Notes: a model not told the origin generated them from the letters alone. DNA of 12,827 nucleotides from Actinomycetota bacterium (GCA_013298335.1 JAAFHI010000026.1:1-12827); one strand, 5' to 3'. Counted from the first letter of the stretch, positions 1 through 6,787 are shown. Translations and numbers: made by a program.

Positions 1-1881
1 GTGGAAGACGGCCACATCCTCCTGATGCTTCGGGAAGCCGTCACCGCGCTCGCGTTCCACCATTCCGTCCCACTGAAAACTTCTTTCGAAGAAGCACCAC
101 AGGTTTTTCGGGATCAGTTCTTCTTTGGAACCGAAGGGAAGAAAATCGTTTTTCAATTCGGTGACTACACATACCGGAGCCGCTGGCTGGGCGCGGTGGC
201 CCGGCTTCGGGAAAAGTTCGATGAAGCCAAAACCGACCGCCTCAAAGCCGAACTTGAACGACTCATCGTGCTTCAAAGCTGCCGTTCCTGCGGCGGGGCC
301 CGGCTCAAGCCCGAAGCCAAGGCGGTCACCATCGGCGGGCGCAACATTTCCGAGATCACCGGGCTTTCCATGGAACGGTCCGCCGAATGGTTTTCAAAAC
401 TGACTCTCGGACGGCGTGAAACCCGGATTGCCGGCGGCATTCTGAATGAAGTTCGGGCGCGGCTCGGATTTCTGACCAATATCGGGCTGGGCTACCTCAC
501 CCTCGACCGTTCGGCGGGAACGCTCTCCGGCGGTGAAGCCCAGCGCATCCGGCTGGCGACCCAGATCGGATCGCAGTTGCGCGGGGTGCTCTACGTACTG
601 GACGAACCGAGTATCGGTCTGCATCCCCGCGACAACATTCGGCTTATCGAGTCGCTGGAACGTCTCCGCGACCTCGGCAATACCATCCTCGTGGTCGAAC
701 ACGACGAGGAAACCATCCGCCGGGCGGATTACGTGGTCGATCTCGGTCCCGGAGCGGGCACGCATGGCGGGGAAGTCATCGCCCACGGAACGCCCGAATC
801 GGTCGCCGACAACCCGGAATCAATTACCGGAAGATTTCTTTCGGGCACCGATGCCATCAAAACTCCCGCCGAACGGCGGCAACCGACGGAAAAAGTCCTC
901 TCGGTCATCGGTGCCGAGCACCACAACCTTCAAAAAGTGGATGCCCATTTTCCGCTCGGGCTGCTGACGGTGGTTACCGGCGTCTCGGGTTCCGGGAAAT
1001 CCACGCTGGTGGACGACATTCTTTACCGCGCGCTGGCAAAGTCCCTCCACCATGCCCATGCCAATCCGGGATCGCATGCGAGGCTGGACGGAATCGAGCA
1101 CATAGACAAAATCATCGAAATCGACCAGACCCCGATCGGGCGGACGCCCCGTTCCAATCCCGCGACCTACACCGGAGCCTTCACCGTCATCCGCGATCTC
1201 TATGCGGGACTGCCCGAATCGCGTGAGCGGGGATACAAGCCGGGCCGGTTTTCCTTCAACGTCAAGGGCGGACGCTGCGAGGAATGCCAGGGCGACGGGT
1301 TGAAACGCATCGAGATGAACTTCATGCCCGATGTCTACGTGCAGTGCGACGTCTGCCGGGGCAGACGCTACAACCGCGAGACCCTCCAGGTTCACTACCG
1401 GAGCAAGTCCATCGCGGAAATGCTCGATACGACCATCGAGGAAGCACTGGAACTCTTCGATGCGATTCCCGCGCTGAAACAGAAACTTCAGACGCTGAAC
1501 GACGTCGGCCTCGGCTACCTCAAACTCGGCCAGTCGGCGACGACCCTTTCCGGAGGGGAAGCCCAGCGCATCAAGCTGGCGAAGGAACTCTCGCGGCGCG
1601 CCACCGGACGCACCGTCTATATATTGGATGAGCCGACGACCGGACTGCACTTCGAAGACGTCCGCAAATTGCTGGATGTCCTTCAGAAACTGGTCGATCT
1701 GGGAAATACCGTCATCATCATCGAGCACAATCTCGACGTGATCAGGAGCGCCGACTGGATCATCGACCTCGGCCCGGACGGCGGCGACGGCGGCGGGACC
1801 ATTATCGGCGAGGGAACACCGGAAGAAATTTCTAGAATCCCCGACTCACACACCGGAGCAGCCCTCAAACCAATTCTGTAA
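1..1881 (+). CDS. uvrA: UvrA excinuclease ABC subunit A, C-terminal part (5' truncated)
   Basis: UvrA is the damage-sensing ATPase of nucleotide excision repair; as a dimer it loads UvrB on distorted DNA in the cytoplasm. The frame is open at the window edge. The 626 residues seen against about 940 for the family imply that roughly the first 310 are outside, so the GTG at base 1 is internal. Visible in order: a CRSC zinc-ligand pair near residue 94; ABC signature [12 protein letters not shown] of the first ATPase (about 175) with Walker [14 protein letters not shown] (about 196) and the switch His (VEHDEE, about 232); Walker [10 protein letters not shown] of the second ATPase (about 327); a zinc finger with CEEC and CDVC (about 426-453); second signature [12 protein letters not shown] (about 517) and Walker [12 protein letters not shown] (about 540). 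All key motifs are intact. The next gene starts 19 bases downstream on the same strand. Confidence 0.97.
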   Translation: MEDGHILLMLREAVTALAFHHSVPLKTSFEEAPQVFRDQFFFGTEGKKIVFQFGDYTYRSRWLGAVARLREKFDEAKTDRLKAELERLIVLQSCRSCGGARLKPEAKAVTIGGRNISEITGLSMERSAEWFSKLTLGRRETRIAGGILNEVRARLGFLTNIGLGYLTLDRSAGTLSGGEAQRIRLATQIGSQLRGVLYVLDEPSIGLHPRDNIRLIESLERLRDLGNTILVVEHDEETIRRADYVVDLGPGAGTHGGEVIAHGTPESVADNPESITGRFLSGTDAIKTPAERRQPTEKVLSVIGAEHHNLQKVDAHFPLGLLTVVTGVSGSGKSTLVDDILYRALAKSLHHAHANPGSHARLDGIEHIDKIIEIDQTPIGRTPRSNPATYTGAFTVIRDLYAGLPESRERGYKPGRFSFNVKGGRCEECQGDGLKRIEMNFMPDVYVQCDVCRGRRYNRETLQVHYRSKSIAEMLDTTIEEALELFDAIPALKQKLQTLNDVGLGYLKLGQSATTLSGGEAQRIKLAKELSRRATGRTVYILDEPTTGLHFEDVRKLLDVLQKLVDLGNTVIIIEHNLDVIRSADWIIDLGPDGGDGGGTIIGEGTPEEISRIPDSHTGAALKPIL

Positions 1882-1900
1882 ACGGGGAAAGGAGAACCCA

Positions 1901-2152
1901 ATGTATCCGATTTCAAAATATGTGCCGTGTCCGCAATGCGGCTGTCCCCACGTCAACGAAGTCACTTTTACCTGGTGGGGTGGACTGCTTGGTCCCAAAC
2001 TCCTGAGCCACGTCAAATGCACTCATTGCCACAATGAGTACAACGGGAAATCCGGGAAATCCAACCAGACCGGGATTTTGATCTATGTGGCCATCTCAGC
2101 TCTGCTGGTCCTCGGCATTCTCGCCATCGGATTTCTCGGTCAACTTGGTTGA
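1901..2152 (+). CDS. Small zinc-ribbon membrane protein
   Basis: This 83-residue protein has two CxxC pairs (C10/C13 and C40/C43), consistent with a zinc ribbon, then a glycine/lysine-rich linker (YNGKSGKSN) and one hydrophobic helix at about 58-80 near the C terminus. The order suggests a cytoplasmic zinc domain tethered to the membrane, but topology is not shown. The stretch FTWWGGLLGPKLLSHVKC is, from memory, typical of a widespread family of small uncharacterised bacterial proteins. The start is supported by GGAGAA about 6 bases upstream of the ATG. It lies 19 bases after uvrA and may be cotranscribed, though a repair role is not implied. Function unknown. Confidence 0.8.
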   Translation: MYPISKYVPCPQCGCPHVNEVTFTWWGGLLGPKLLSHVKCTHCHNEYNGKSGKSNQTGILIYVAISALLVLGILAIGFLGQLG

Positions 2153-2157
2153 AACCG

Positions 2158-3273
2158 TCAGTTCAACTGGATTCGTGTCTTGAGAAGCGTGACGACGGTT
2201 TCGTCGAGCGCGCGGTTGGCGGTTTTTGTTCCGGAATTGGTACAGGCCAGCAGCGCAATATCCTTTTTCGGGGCCAGCCAGACCACGGCGAAGTTCATGG
2301 TGTTGCTTCCGGCGTGGCTCAATGCGGGTCCATCCGCCCAACCGCGTTTGAGTACCACCCAGCCCAATCCATATTCTCCACCGGCCTGGGCAGTTTGAAT
2401 GAGTTCATAGGATTTCGGCTGCAATAACCCGGCTTCACCCCGGGCACCGCGAAGCTGGTCACCCAGGAACTTTGCCCAGTCTCCCATCGAACAATGAACC
2501 GTCCCGGCGGGGCCGATGACCGGAGGGTTGTCGAGTTGGTCTTTTTCCGAAACCGGCTTTCCGTTCTCCCCATGTGGCCACGGCTGATCATTCTTTCCGG
2601 GTGTCCCGGCGGCGCCGAATCCCGCCGAAGTCATTTTCAAAGGGTTGAAAACCTGCTCCCGAAGCGCGTCTTCCCATGGTTTTCGGGTGACCGCCTCGAT
2701 CATTGCCCCCGCTACCATGTACCCCAGATTGGAATATTCGAATTTCATTCCGGGGTCGACGGCAAGTGGGCTCTTCAAGGCTTCGTTCAAGGCTTTCAGT
2801 CGCTGTTCGGGCATTGGAGCTTTCAATCCAGAATAGGGGCCCCAATTCAAATTGGCCTGCAAACCCGACCGGTGAGACAATAACTGAAGCAACGTGACCG
2901 ATTTCGCGCTCGGCGATTTTTCAAAAGACATTTTGGGGAAAACTTCCCCCAAAGTACTGTCCCATCGGAGTTTCCCGGCTTCGACCAGTCGAGCAGCCAG
3001 CGTGGCCGTCATCATTTTGGTGTTCGAACCGAGATGCCACCGATCTTCTTTGGTCACTGCCGTTTCCGTACCAATTTTCCTGACGCCGACGGCATGAATT
3101 TCGGGCGCCCCTGACGAGGTCACGATTGCCCCGGCCAGCCCGGGCAGTTCGTATTTCTTCCGAATCGCGTCCAGCGTCTCTTCAAGCGGAGCGGGTTGCG
3201 GCGTTTGTCCGCTCAGTTGACCGAAACCGGCCAGAACCGGAACCAGTGACAGCATGAATTCCTTGCGAGTCAT
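2158..3273 (-). CDS. Secreted serine hydrolase, beta-lactamase/class C PBP-like
   Basis: A 371-residue member of the beta-lactamase-related serine hydrolases (PF00144 type; includes AmpC, D-aminopeptidases and esterases). A hydrophobic leader at about 1-22 points to export; no lipobox cysteine is seen. The catalytic set is complete: nucleophile motif SNTK (S83, K86), the YSN motif (Y180, N182) and HAG (320-322) in place of the KTG box. A HAG box is common in esterase or peptidase members, so substrate cannot be read from sequence and resistance activity should not be assumed. AGGAAAG just upstream of the ATG supports the start. The gene converges on the zinc-ribbon gene with only five bases between the stop codons. 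Confidence 0.9.
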   Translation of the reverse strand: MTRKEFMLSLVPVLAGFGQLSGQTPQPAPLEETLDAIRKKYELPGLAGAIVTSSGAPEIHAVGVRKIGTETAVTKEDRWHLGSNTKMMTATLAARLVEAGKLRWDSTLGEVFPKMSFEKSPSAKSVTLLQLLSHRSGLQANLNWGPYSGLKAPMPEQRLKALNEALKSPLAVDPGMKFEYSNLGYMVAGAMIEAVTRKPWEDALREQVFNPLKMTSAGFGAAGTPGKNDQPWPHGENGKPVSEKDQLDNPPVIGPAGTVHCSMGDWAKFLGDQLRGARGEAGLLQPKSYELIQTAQAGGEYGLGWVVLKRGWADGPALSHAGSNTMNFAVVWLAPKKDIALLACTNSGTKTANRALDETVVTLLKTRIQLN

Positions 3274-3345
3274 GTAGCTTTCCTAATTGAGGGAGAGTGA
3301 AGTTCGGCTATTCAGAACGGTTTTTTCAAATACCAAGTTCCGGAT

Positions 3346-3426
3346 GAGTCTCGGCGTCTTGGAGTCAGAAAGGCAGGAATGTCTTTTTTTGACTCCTAGA
3401 CGCCGAGACTCCCGACTCCAAGACTC
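3346..3426. repeat. GAGTC-rich inverted repeat, copy R1
   Basis: The arms at 3346-3367 and 3390-3411 are complementary at 21 of 22 positions, around a 22-base loop ending in a run of seven T. A further GACTCCAAGACTC follows at 3414-3426. The arms share the words GAGTCTCGG and CTTGGAGTC with the other copies at 3562, 5888, 6681 and 12763. It lies upstream of the serine hydrolase gene, which reads away from it, and downstream of the tRNA-like RNAs. It could be a REP-type or miniature hairpin element; no transposase is present. Confidence 0.75.
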
Positions 3427-3428
3427 AT

Positions 3429-3468
3429 AAAAGGTGAGTCCCGGAAGCGTAGCCTGCTCCCGGGACTC
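3429..3468 (-). terminator. Probable intrinsic terminator after the tRNA-like RNAs
   Basis: The arms 3436-3448 and 3456-3468 pair at 12 of 13 positions with a 7-base loop. Read on the minus strand the hairpin is followed after three bases by only four U (3432-3429), so strength is uncertain. It sits about 20 bases beyond the outer helix of the second tRNA-like RNA, where a minus-strand transcript covering the 243-residue gene and both RNAs would be expected to end. The arm shares the GAGTC word of the surrounding repeats, so it may simply be a repeat relative. Confidence 0.5.
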
Positions 3469-3489
3469 GGTTTTCCGTCCAATTGCTGT

Positions 3490-3736
3490 ACGCCGTTACA
3501 TTTAAGTCAAAAGGTCATTCTTCAGACCGTCGTGTTCTACCATTGAACTACCGCCCCAAAAAATAGTCTTGGAGTCTCGTGAGTCTTGGAGGTCTTGGGA
3601 GTCATTCGAACTGGAATCAATGTTGACTCCCAAGACTCTCAAGACGCCCCGGACTCCCGAGACTCTATTCTGGCGGAGCGGGCCGGAGTTGAACCGGCAG
3701 CCGACGAGTTTCGCCTTCGGACATTTGACCCGGCGT
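3490..3736 (-). ncRNA. tRNA-like RNA B, circularly permuted; candidate Y RNA
   Basis: Read on the minus strand, a tRNA 3' half comes first. CGTCG (3706-3702) is followed by a T arm with stem GCCGG/CCGGC and loop TTCAACT (3698-3682), acceptor strand CCGCTCC (3681-3675), discriminator G and encoded CCA (3673-3671). After 113 bases comes a matching 5' half: acceptor GGGGCGG (3557-3551; seven pairs with one G-U), TA, and D arm GTTC/GAAC with loop AATGGTA (3548-3534). Then A and CGACG (3532-3528), which pairs perfectly with CGTCG as an anticodon-type stem. Further out, GTCCGAAGG (3722-3714) pairs with CCTTTTGAC (3514-3506) around one C-U mismatch, and CGGCGT pairs with ACGCCG at the ends (3731-3736 and 3490-3495). 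No ordinary anticodon loop is present. The GUC-C-GAAGG/CCUUU-U-GAC helix resembles the Ro60-binding stem of Y RNAs. Most of the CCA-to-5' gap is repeat R2. Permuted order is seen; the Y RNA identity is inferred. Confidence 0.62.
3562..3669. repeat. GAGTC-rich inverted repeat, copy R2, inside tRNA-like RNA B
   Basis: An imperfect long inverted repeat with ends AATAG and CTATT, arms rich in GAGTCTCG and GTCTTGGGAGTCA, and a central loop around 3604-3623. It fills nearly all of the gap between the encoded CCA (3671) and the 5' acceptor strand (3557) of the second tRNA-like RNA; only five other bases remain there. Read on the minus strand the hairpin runs into six U at 3563-3558, so it also has the form of an intrinsic terminator. 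The corresponding gap in the first RNA is only 10 bases, which suggests that R2 is an insertion. Confidence 0.7.
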
Positions 3737-3740
3737 TCGA

Positions 3741-3907
3741 CGGAGAATACTGAAGCTGGAGCAAGAGCTTGAAATTGGGGTGGTCCGGCGCTGCCTCTTC
3801 CATTGGGCTACCCCGCCGCAAGTGAAATGGTGGCGGGGGAGGGATTCGAACACCTCACTGACACGTTCGGGCCTTCAGTTTGAGCTTCAGACTCAGCTTG
3901 TACTCCG
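3741..3907 (-). ncRNA. tRNA-like RNA A, circularly permuted; candidate Y RNA
   Basis: On the minus strand the 3' half comes first: T arm GAGG(T)G/CCCTC, with one bulged T, and the classical loop TTCGAAT (3856-3839), then acceptor strand CCCCGCC (3838-3832), discriminator A and CCA (3830-3828). A 10-base linker (3827-3818) leads to the 5' half: GGCGGGG (3817-3811), pairing with the acceptor strand at 7 of 7, then TA and a D arm with stem GCC/GGC and loop GG (3808-3793). Past the D arm, GCG and CGGACC pair with CGT and GGCCCG next to the T arm. Outer flanks continue an interrupted helix: CTCCAGCTT with AAGCTGAG (one bulge), GTA with TAC, and CTCCG (3745-3741) with CGGAG (3907-3903). The upstream strand contains CTGAAGGC, matching CCGAAGGC of RNA B at a similar place. 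It starts 43 bases after the 243-residue gene. It could be a YrlA-type Y RNA or a permuted tRNA. Confidence 0.65.
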
Positions 3908-3949
3908 CGGTGGACCTTACCCGAATTCCCCCGAACCGGGAAACCGTTT

Positions 3950-4681
3950 TCACGCAAAAAGATAGCCGAAAACCGCGTCGCCGACTTTCATGTCGGCCAC
4001 TTCGGCGTTGTTGGCTTCTTCGCGGGCGAATTTGACCGCCTGCTGGAGTTTTTCGACCCGTTCGAGCAATTCGTTGATGCGTTTGGCGGGCAGCGCGCCG
4101 GAAAACTTGATGGTCTTCCAGTTTCCGACCACGACGTCTTCGTAATACATCTCGACCTGCGCCGGATGCTTGTCGGTGGCTTCCGCCTTGACGTGGTTGC
4201 GCGGCACCTTTTTGGTTTTGACGGTCTGGACCGGCTCGGTCGCCCAGCAGTCGGCGGACGCGTCGAAAATCCACGTTTCGGCGGCATCGAGCACCGGCAG
4301 TTTCCGCACGAACGTGTGCAGATCGACCAACTGCTTTTCAAGGAAGAGAAGGTACGCCACCGGAACTTTCGCGAGCAGGACCTTTCCGTCTACCACCACG
4401 TCGGCTTTTGCCACGCAGTTGGCCGAATCCTTGACCGCCGTAACATCGAACAGGCGCGTCAGCGAAGTCACCGTGTTCCGGATGATCTCGTCGGCCTTGA
4501 CCTGAACTTTGGTGGATTCGGGCGGCAACTGTTCGCCTTCCTCGTCCTTCGGGCGGTAGGTCCGGGCGATGCCGGAAAGGAGGGCCGGTTTCTGGAGCGC
4601 GTGGTGCGCTTCGGTCAGTTCCTGAAACGAACGACTCTTGATGCTTTTCTCGATCGCAATGATCTGGTTGAGTTTCGCCAT
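3950..4681 (-). CDS. Conserved protein of unknown function, upstream of the tRNA-like RNAs
   Basis: A 243-residue soluble protein with no signal peptide or membrane helix. I recognise the type from memory as a conserved bacterial family without assigned function, including the stretches MAKLNQIIAIEK at the N terminus, KKVPRNHVKAEAT (about 158-170), and a C-terminal helix REEANNAEV followed by the GYLF ending; I cannot name a domain with confidence. It is rich in Lys, Glu and Val and has a predicted helical region near 200-230 (ELLERVEKLQQAVKFAREEA). AGGAG about 8 bases upstream of the ATG fixes the start. The secreted-protein gene ends 33 bases upstream on the same strand, and the first permuted tRNA-like RNA begins 43 bases after its stop. 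This order suggests cotranscription with the RNAs and perhaps an RNA-related role, which is inference only. Confidence 0.85.
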   Translation of the reverse strand: MAKLNQIIAIEKSIKSRSFQELTEAHHALQKPALLSGIARTYRPKDEEGEQLPPESTKVQVKADEIIRNTVTSLTRLFDVTAVKDSANCVAKADVVVDGKVLLAKVPVAYLLFLEKQLVDLHTFVRKLPVLDAAETWIFDASADCWATEPVQTVKTKKVPRNHVKAEATDKHPAQVEMYYEDVVVGNWKTIKFSGALPAKRINELLERVEKLQQAVKFAREEANNAEVADMKVGDAVFGYLFA

Positions 4682-4714
4682 TGGATGAACTCCTGCTTTT
4701 GTTTTTCTGAATGA

Positions 4715-5350
4715 TTATGTCCGGGGAAGACCCGATTTTTCCTGGACCGAGTCTTTTGTCGTTTTTGCCGGGGGAGACTGAAATACCCTGAAGGAATCAA
4801 AAAACGCCGCCGATTTCAGGGTGCCCTCTTCGTGTGGCGATTTGGAAAAAATTACGAGCGAGTAGGCCCGGTCACCGGTGAACAGAAACTTCCCGAAAAT
4901 GTAGGAAGTACTTCCATCCCTGCCGGAAACCTCGATTTCCAGTACCGAAAAGGGGGGCGAGGCCGCGAATTCGCTTTCCGACTTCGTCACCTTGCAGTTC
5001 CCGGCCTTCTCGACACTTTTCAGAATCCCCTTTGAAACGCCCGAAAAAAAACCTCCGGCAATCTCTTTCCGGGTTTCGGCTGAACCGTTCCGATACCCGT
5101 CGGCCACATCCCGCGACAAGGGAGATACAGTGATCAGGTACTTGTCGGAATTCTGGAAAAACTCGTAGTTCTCAAGCTCGATGGGGCCCGCCTCGGACTG
5201 GATGGTTCGGGTGGACTTCATCGGGTCGCCCGGACCTGAAACCTCAAAACGGCCATCGGCGCTTTTGTAGGTCTTGAATCCTTCGGTCTGCGCCCACCCG
5301 GTCGCAGCCAGGGAAAAGGCCATCACTGCCGCCACAAAAAGTCTTCTCAT
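4715..5350 (-). CDS. Secreted protein of unknown function
   Basis: The chosen start (ATG at 5350-5348) gives 211 residues and is preceded by GAGGGGAC at normal spacing; it begins with a textbook signal peptide (MRRLFVAAVMAFSLAATGWA, cleavage likely after AQ or WA). An in-frame upstream ATG at 5380 would put ten residues before this leader and overlap the terminator, so it is unlikely. The mature part starts with KTYKSADGRFEVSGPG, a strand-rich opening seen in many small exported proteins of DcrB/PsbP-like appearance, and ends in a Lys/Ser-rich tail. A single cysteine is left in the mature part. No enzymatic motif is visible. Same strand as, and 33 bases before, the 243-residue gene. Confidence 0.75.
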   Translation of the reverse strand: MRRLFVAAVMAFSLAATGWAQTEGFKTYKSADGRFEVSGPGDPMKSTRTIQSEAGPIELENYEFFQNSDKYLITVSPLSRDVADGYRNGSAETRKEIAGGFFSGVSKGILKSVEKAGNCKVTKSESEFAASPPFSVLEIEVSGRDGSTSYIFGKFLFTGDRAYSLVIFSKSPHEEGTLKSAAFFDSFRVFQSPPAKTTKDSVQEKSGLPRT

Positions 5351-5381
5351 GAAAAAGTCCCCTCTACATTGGTCTATCAAT

Positions 5382-5408
5382 AAAAAAGCGGCGCACCGGG
5401 CGCCGCTT
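5382..5408 (-). terminator. Intrinsic terminator of the thioredoxin-like gene
   Basis: A perfect 9-base-pair hairpin (arms 5386-5394 and 5400-5408, loop ACCGG) is followed on the minus strand by a run of U (5387-5382). It starts 12 bases after the stop of the thioredoxin-fold gene and ends that unit before the secreted-protein gene, which should therefore have its own promoter in the roughly 30 bases between the hairpin and its start, or rely on read-through. Confidence 0.88.
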
Positions 5409-5419
5409 CGGGGATTCGT

Positions 5420-5869
5420 TCAATTCGCCAGTAAGCGTTCGAGCGCCGGTTGGACCAGCCTCGCGGCGTTTTCTCCCGCCGAGAAACTCTTCAGCTTGCC
5501 CTCTTTATCGAAGAGGTAGAAAGCCGGAACGAACTCATTCCCATAGGCATCCGCCACTTTGTGCAGATTGTCTATAACACACGGCTGGGTCAAGCCGTAT
5601 TTTTCAATCGCGGCGTACACGTCGTCCAGTTTGGTGTCCGCCTCATAGCGCGGCATGTGGACGCTCACCACTTTCACCCCTTTTTCGGCCAGCGAATCGC
5701 GCCATTCGTTCACCTTCGGCATCTGTTCCGAACAGATCCCGCAACTGATGGCCCAGAAATGCACCAGTACGACGCTTCCGGCCAGCGACTCGGGCGTGAC
5801 CCCGTCGCCGTTGCGCCACTCCGACCCGCCTTCAAACGACGGCATCGGCGTTCCAATTCTCATCGGCAT
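5420..5869 (-). CDS. TlpA/AhpC-TSA-like thioredoxin-fold protein
   Basis: A 149-residue thioredoxin-fold protein with the active-site motif CGIC in the context HFWAISCGICSEQMP (about residues 34-48), a cis-proline candidate at NEFVPAFYLF (about 111-120), and the closing strand DKEGKLKSFSAG. The layout fits the TlpA/ResA/AhpC-TSA redoxin group, which reduces or oxidises thiols. There is no signal peptide or membrane anchor, unlike most TlpA and ResA proteins, so a cytoplasmic reductase role is more likely. The ATG at 5869 has AGGGGG about 9 bases upstream; a second ATG two codons on is possible. It is downstream of the peroxiredoxin gene on the same strand, but the R3 hairpin between them may uncouple the two. 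Confidence 0.88.
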   Translation of the reverse strand: MPMRIGTPMPSFEGGSEWRNGDGVTPESLAGSVVLVHFWAISCGICSEQMPKVNEWRDSLAEKGVKVVSVHMPRYEADTKLDDVYAAIEKYGLTQPCVIDNLHKVADAYGNEFVPAFYLFDKEGKLKSFSAGENAARLVQPALERLLAN

Positions 5870-5887
5870 AAAAATAACCCCCTAAAA

Positions 5888-5974
5888 AAGTCTTGGGAGT
5901 CTTGGGAGTCCAGTGGGTCTTGGGAGTCGTTTTGACTCTCCAGACACCCAAGACTCCCGAGACTCCCAGGACTT
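5888..5974. repeat. GAGTC-rich inverted repeat, copy R3, terminator-like
   Basis: Arms of 41 bases each (5888-5928 and 5934-5974) match at 33 of 41 positions around a five-base loop; each arm repeats the unit AGTCTTGGG. It starts eight bases past the peroxiredoxin stop and, read on the minus strand, ends in six U (5889-5884). It therefore has the form of an intrinsic terminator for the peroxiredoxin gene, although built from the same repeat family as R1, R2, R4 and R5. Confidence 0.8.
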
Positions 5975-5981
5975 CGAAAAA

Positions 5982-6515
5982 CTAGATGTTTTCCTGACCC
6001 GGCTTCCAGTTGATCGGGCACCGACCGCCCGACTGGAGGCCCTGGAGCACGCGGACGGCTTCATCGACGTTGCGGCCGATGTTGAGCGAGTGAACGACCT
6101 GATACTGAAGGATGCCTTCCGGGTCGATGATGAACAGCCCGCGCAGCGCGATGCCGTCGCGTTCGATGAGGACGCCGTAATCACGGCTCACCGACTTGGT
6201 GATGTCGCTGCCGAGGGGGAAAAGAAGGTCGGAGACGCCGTTCTTTTCGCGCGGGGTCTCGATCCAGGCCTTGTGAGAGAAGACGCTGTCGGTGCTGACC
6301 GCGATGACTTCCGCGTTGAGGTCATGGAATTCGCTCAAACGGTCGCTGAACCCGGTCACTTCCGTCGGGCAGACGAAGGTGAAGTCGAGCGGGTAGAAAA
6401 ACAGGACCAGCCATTTTCCGCGGTAGTCGGAGAGCTTGACGCGCTCCTTGAGGGTGGTGAGGTCCTTGGTGGACGCCATATCGAATTCTGGGGCCGGTTG
6501 GCCAACTTGCAACAT
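5982..6515 (-). CDS. Typical 2-Cys peroxiredoxin (AhpC/Prx1 type)
   Basis: A 177-residue peroxiredoxin that reduces hydrogen peroxide and organic hydroperoxides with a peroxidatic cysteine. C49 sits in DFTFVCPTE, and the resolving cysteine C166 in GGRCPINWKPG, as in the AhpC/Prx1 class where the two form an intersubunit disulfide. The N terminus LQVGQPAPEF and the Arg in the SDRL/ALRGLF region fit. Length is slightly short of the usual 185-200, with a short tail after the CP motif. AAGGAG about 9 bases upstream of the ATG supports the start. The thioredoxin-fold gene just downstream is a plausible electron donor, which is inference. The 272 bases up to the divergent kinase gene hold its promoter and repeat R4. 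Confidence 0.94.
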   Translation of the reverse strand: MLQVGQPAPEFDMASTKDLTTLKERVKLSDYRGKWLVLFFYPLDFTFVCPTEVTGFSDRLSEFHDLNAEVIAVSTDSVFSHKAWIETPREKNGVSDLLFPLGSDITKSVSRDYGVLIERDGIALRGLFIIDPEGILQYQVVHSLNIGRNVDEAVRVLQGLQSGGRCPINWKPGQENI

Positions 6516-6680
6516 GCTAAAAAACTCCTTGGAGAAGGTAAGAAAATAAAAATTTGGGGGAGGATTATTTGTTCCAGAACGGAACGGGCAACCTTACCTA
6601 CGGGTTTCAGGTCGGGCAACGGGATTTTCCGATTGTCATGGCGGATTCCTGTCGAAGTCGCTAGCATCTGGAGAAGTCCA

Positions 6681-6760
6681 GAGCGTCTCGGGAGTCTTGT
6701 GGGTCTTGGGAGTCGATTTGACACCCAAGACGCTCCAGACTCACAAGACTCCCCAGACTC
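6681..6760. repeat. GAGTC-rich inverted repeat, copy R4
   Basis: Complementary arms with shared words GGGAGTCTTGTG and CTTGGGAGTC surround a short centre near 6714-6720; the pairing is interrupted by an extra segment in the right arm. It lies between the divergent peroxiredoxin and kinase genes. Neither strand has a U run after the hairpin, so unlike R2 and R3 it does not resemble a terminator. The remaining part of the gap (6516-6680) is AT-richer and probably holds the divergent promoters, but I could not place -10 and -35 boxes with confidence. Confidence 0.7.
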
Positions 6761-6787
6761 AACCCAATCGACCCCGCACCCTTATCT

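Noticed and set aside
820..1728. 302-codon minus-strand frame inside uvrA
   Set aside because: Antisense shadow of a clear uvrA frame; no recognisable motifs.
3346..3665. CRISPR array from the repeated GAGTCTTGG words
   Set aside because: The units are short, imperfect and inverted, with no regularly sized unique spacers and no cas genes.
3569..3772. Open frame of 67 codons on the plus strand across repeat R2 and RNA B
   Set aside because: It consists of repeat units and the antisense of tRNA-like sequence, with no ribosome site.
3671..3819. A single interrupted tRNA made of the 5' half at 3817-3793 and the 3' half at 3698-3671, with an intron between
   Set aside because: The acceptor strands GGCGGGG and CCGCTCC mismatch at two of seven positions, whereas each half pairs completely with a partner in permuted order; no anticodon stem forms across the join.
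3490..3907. Permuted two-piece tmRNA (ssrA)
   Set aside because: Both modules have proper D stems, lack the tmRNA 5' consensus, and no tag reading frame or pseudoknots are visible.
3855..4274. 139-codon minus-strand frame overlapping the end of the 243-residue gene
   Set aside because: It is an arginine-rich shadow of the conserved gene in another frame and runs into the RNA region.
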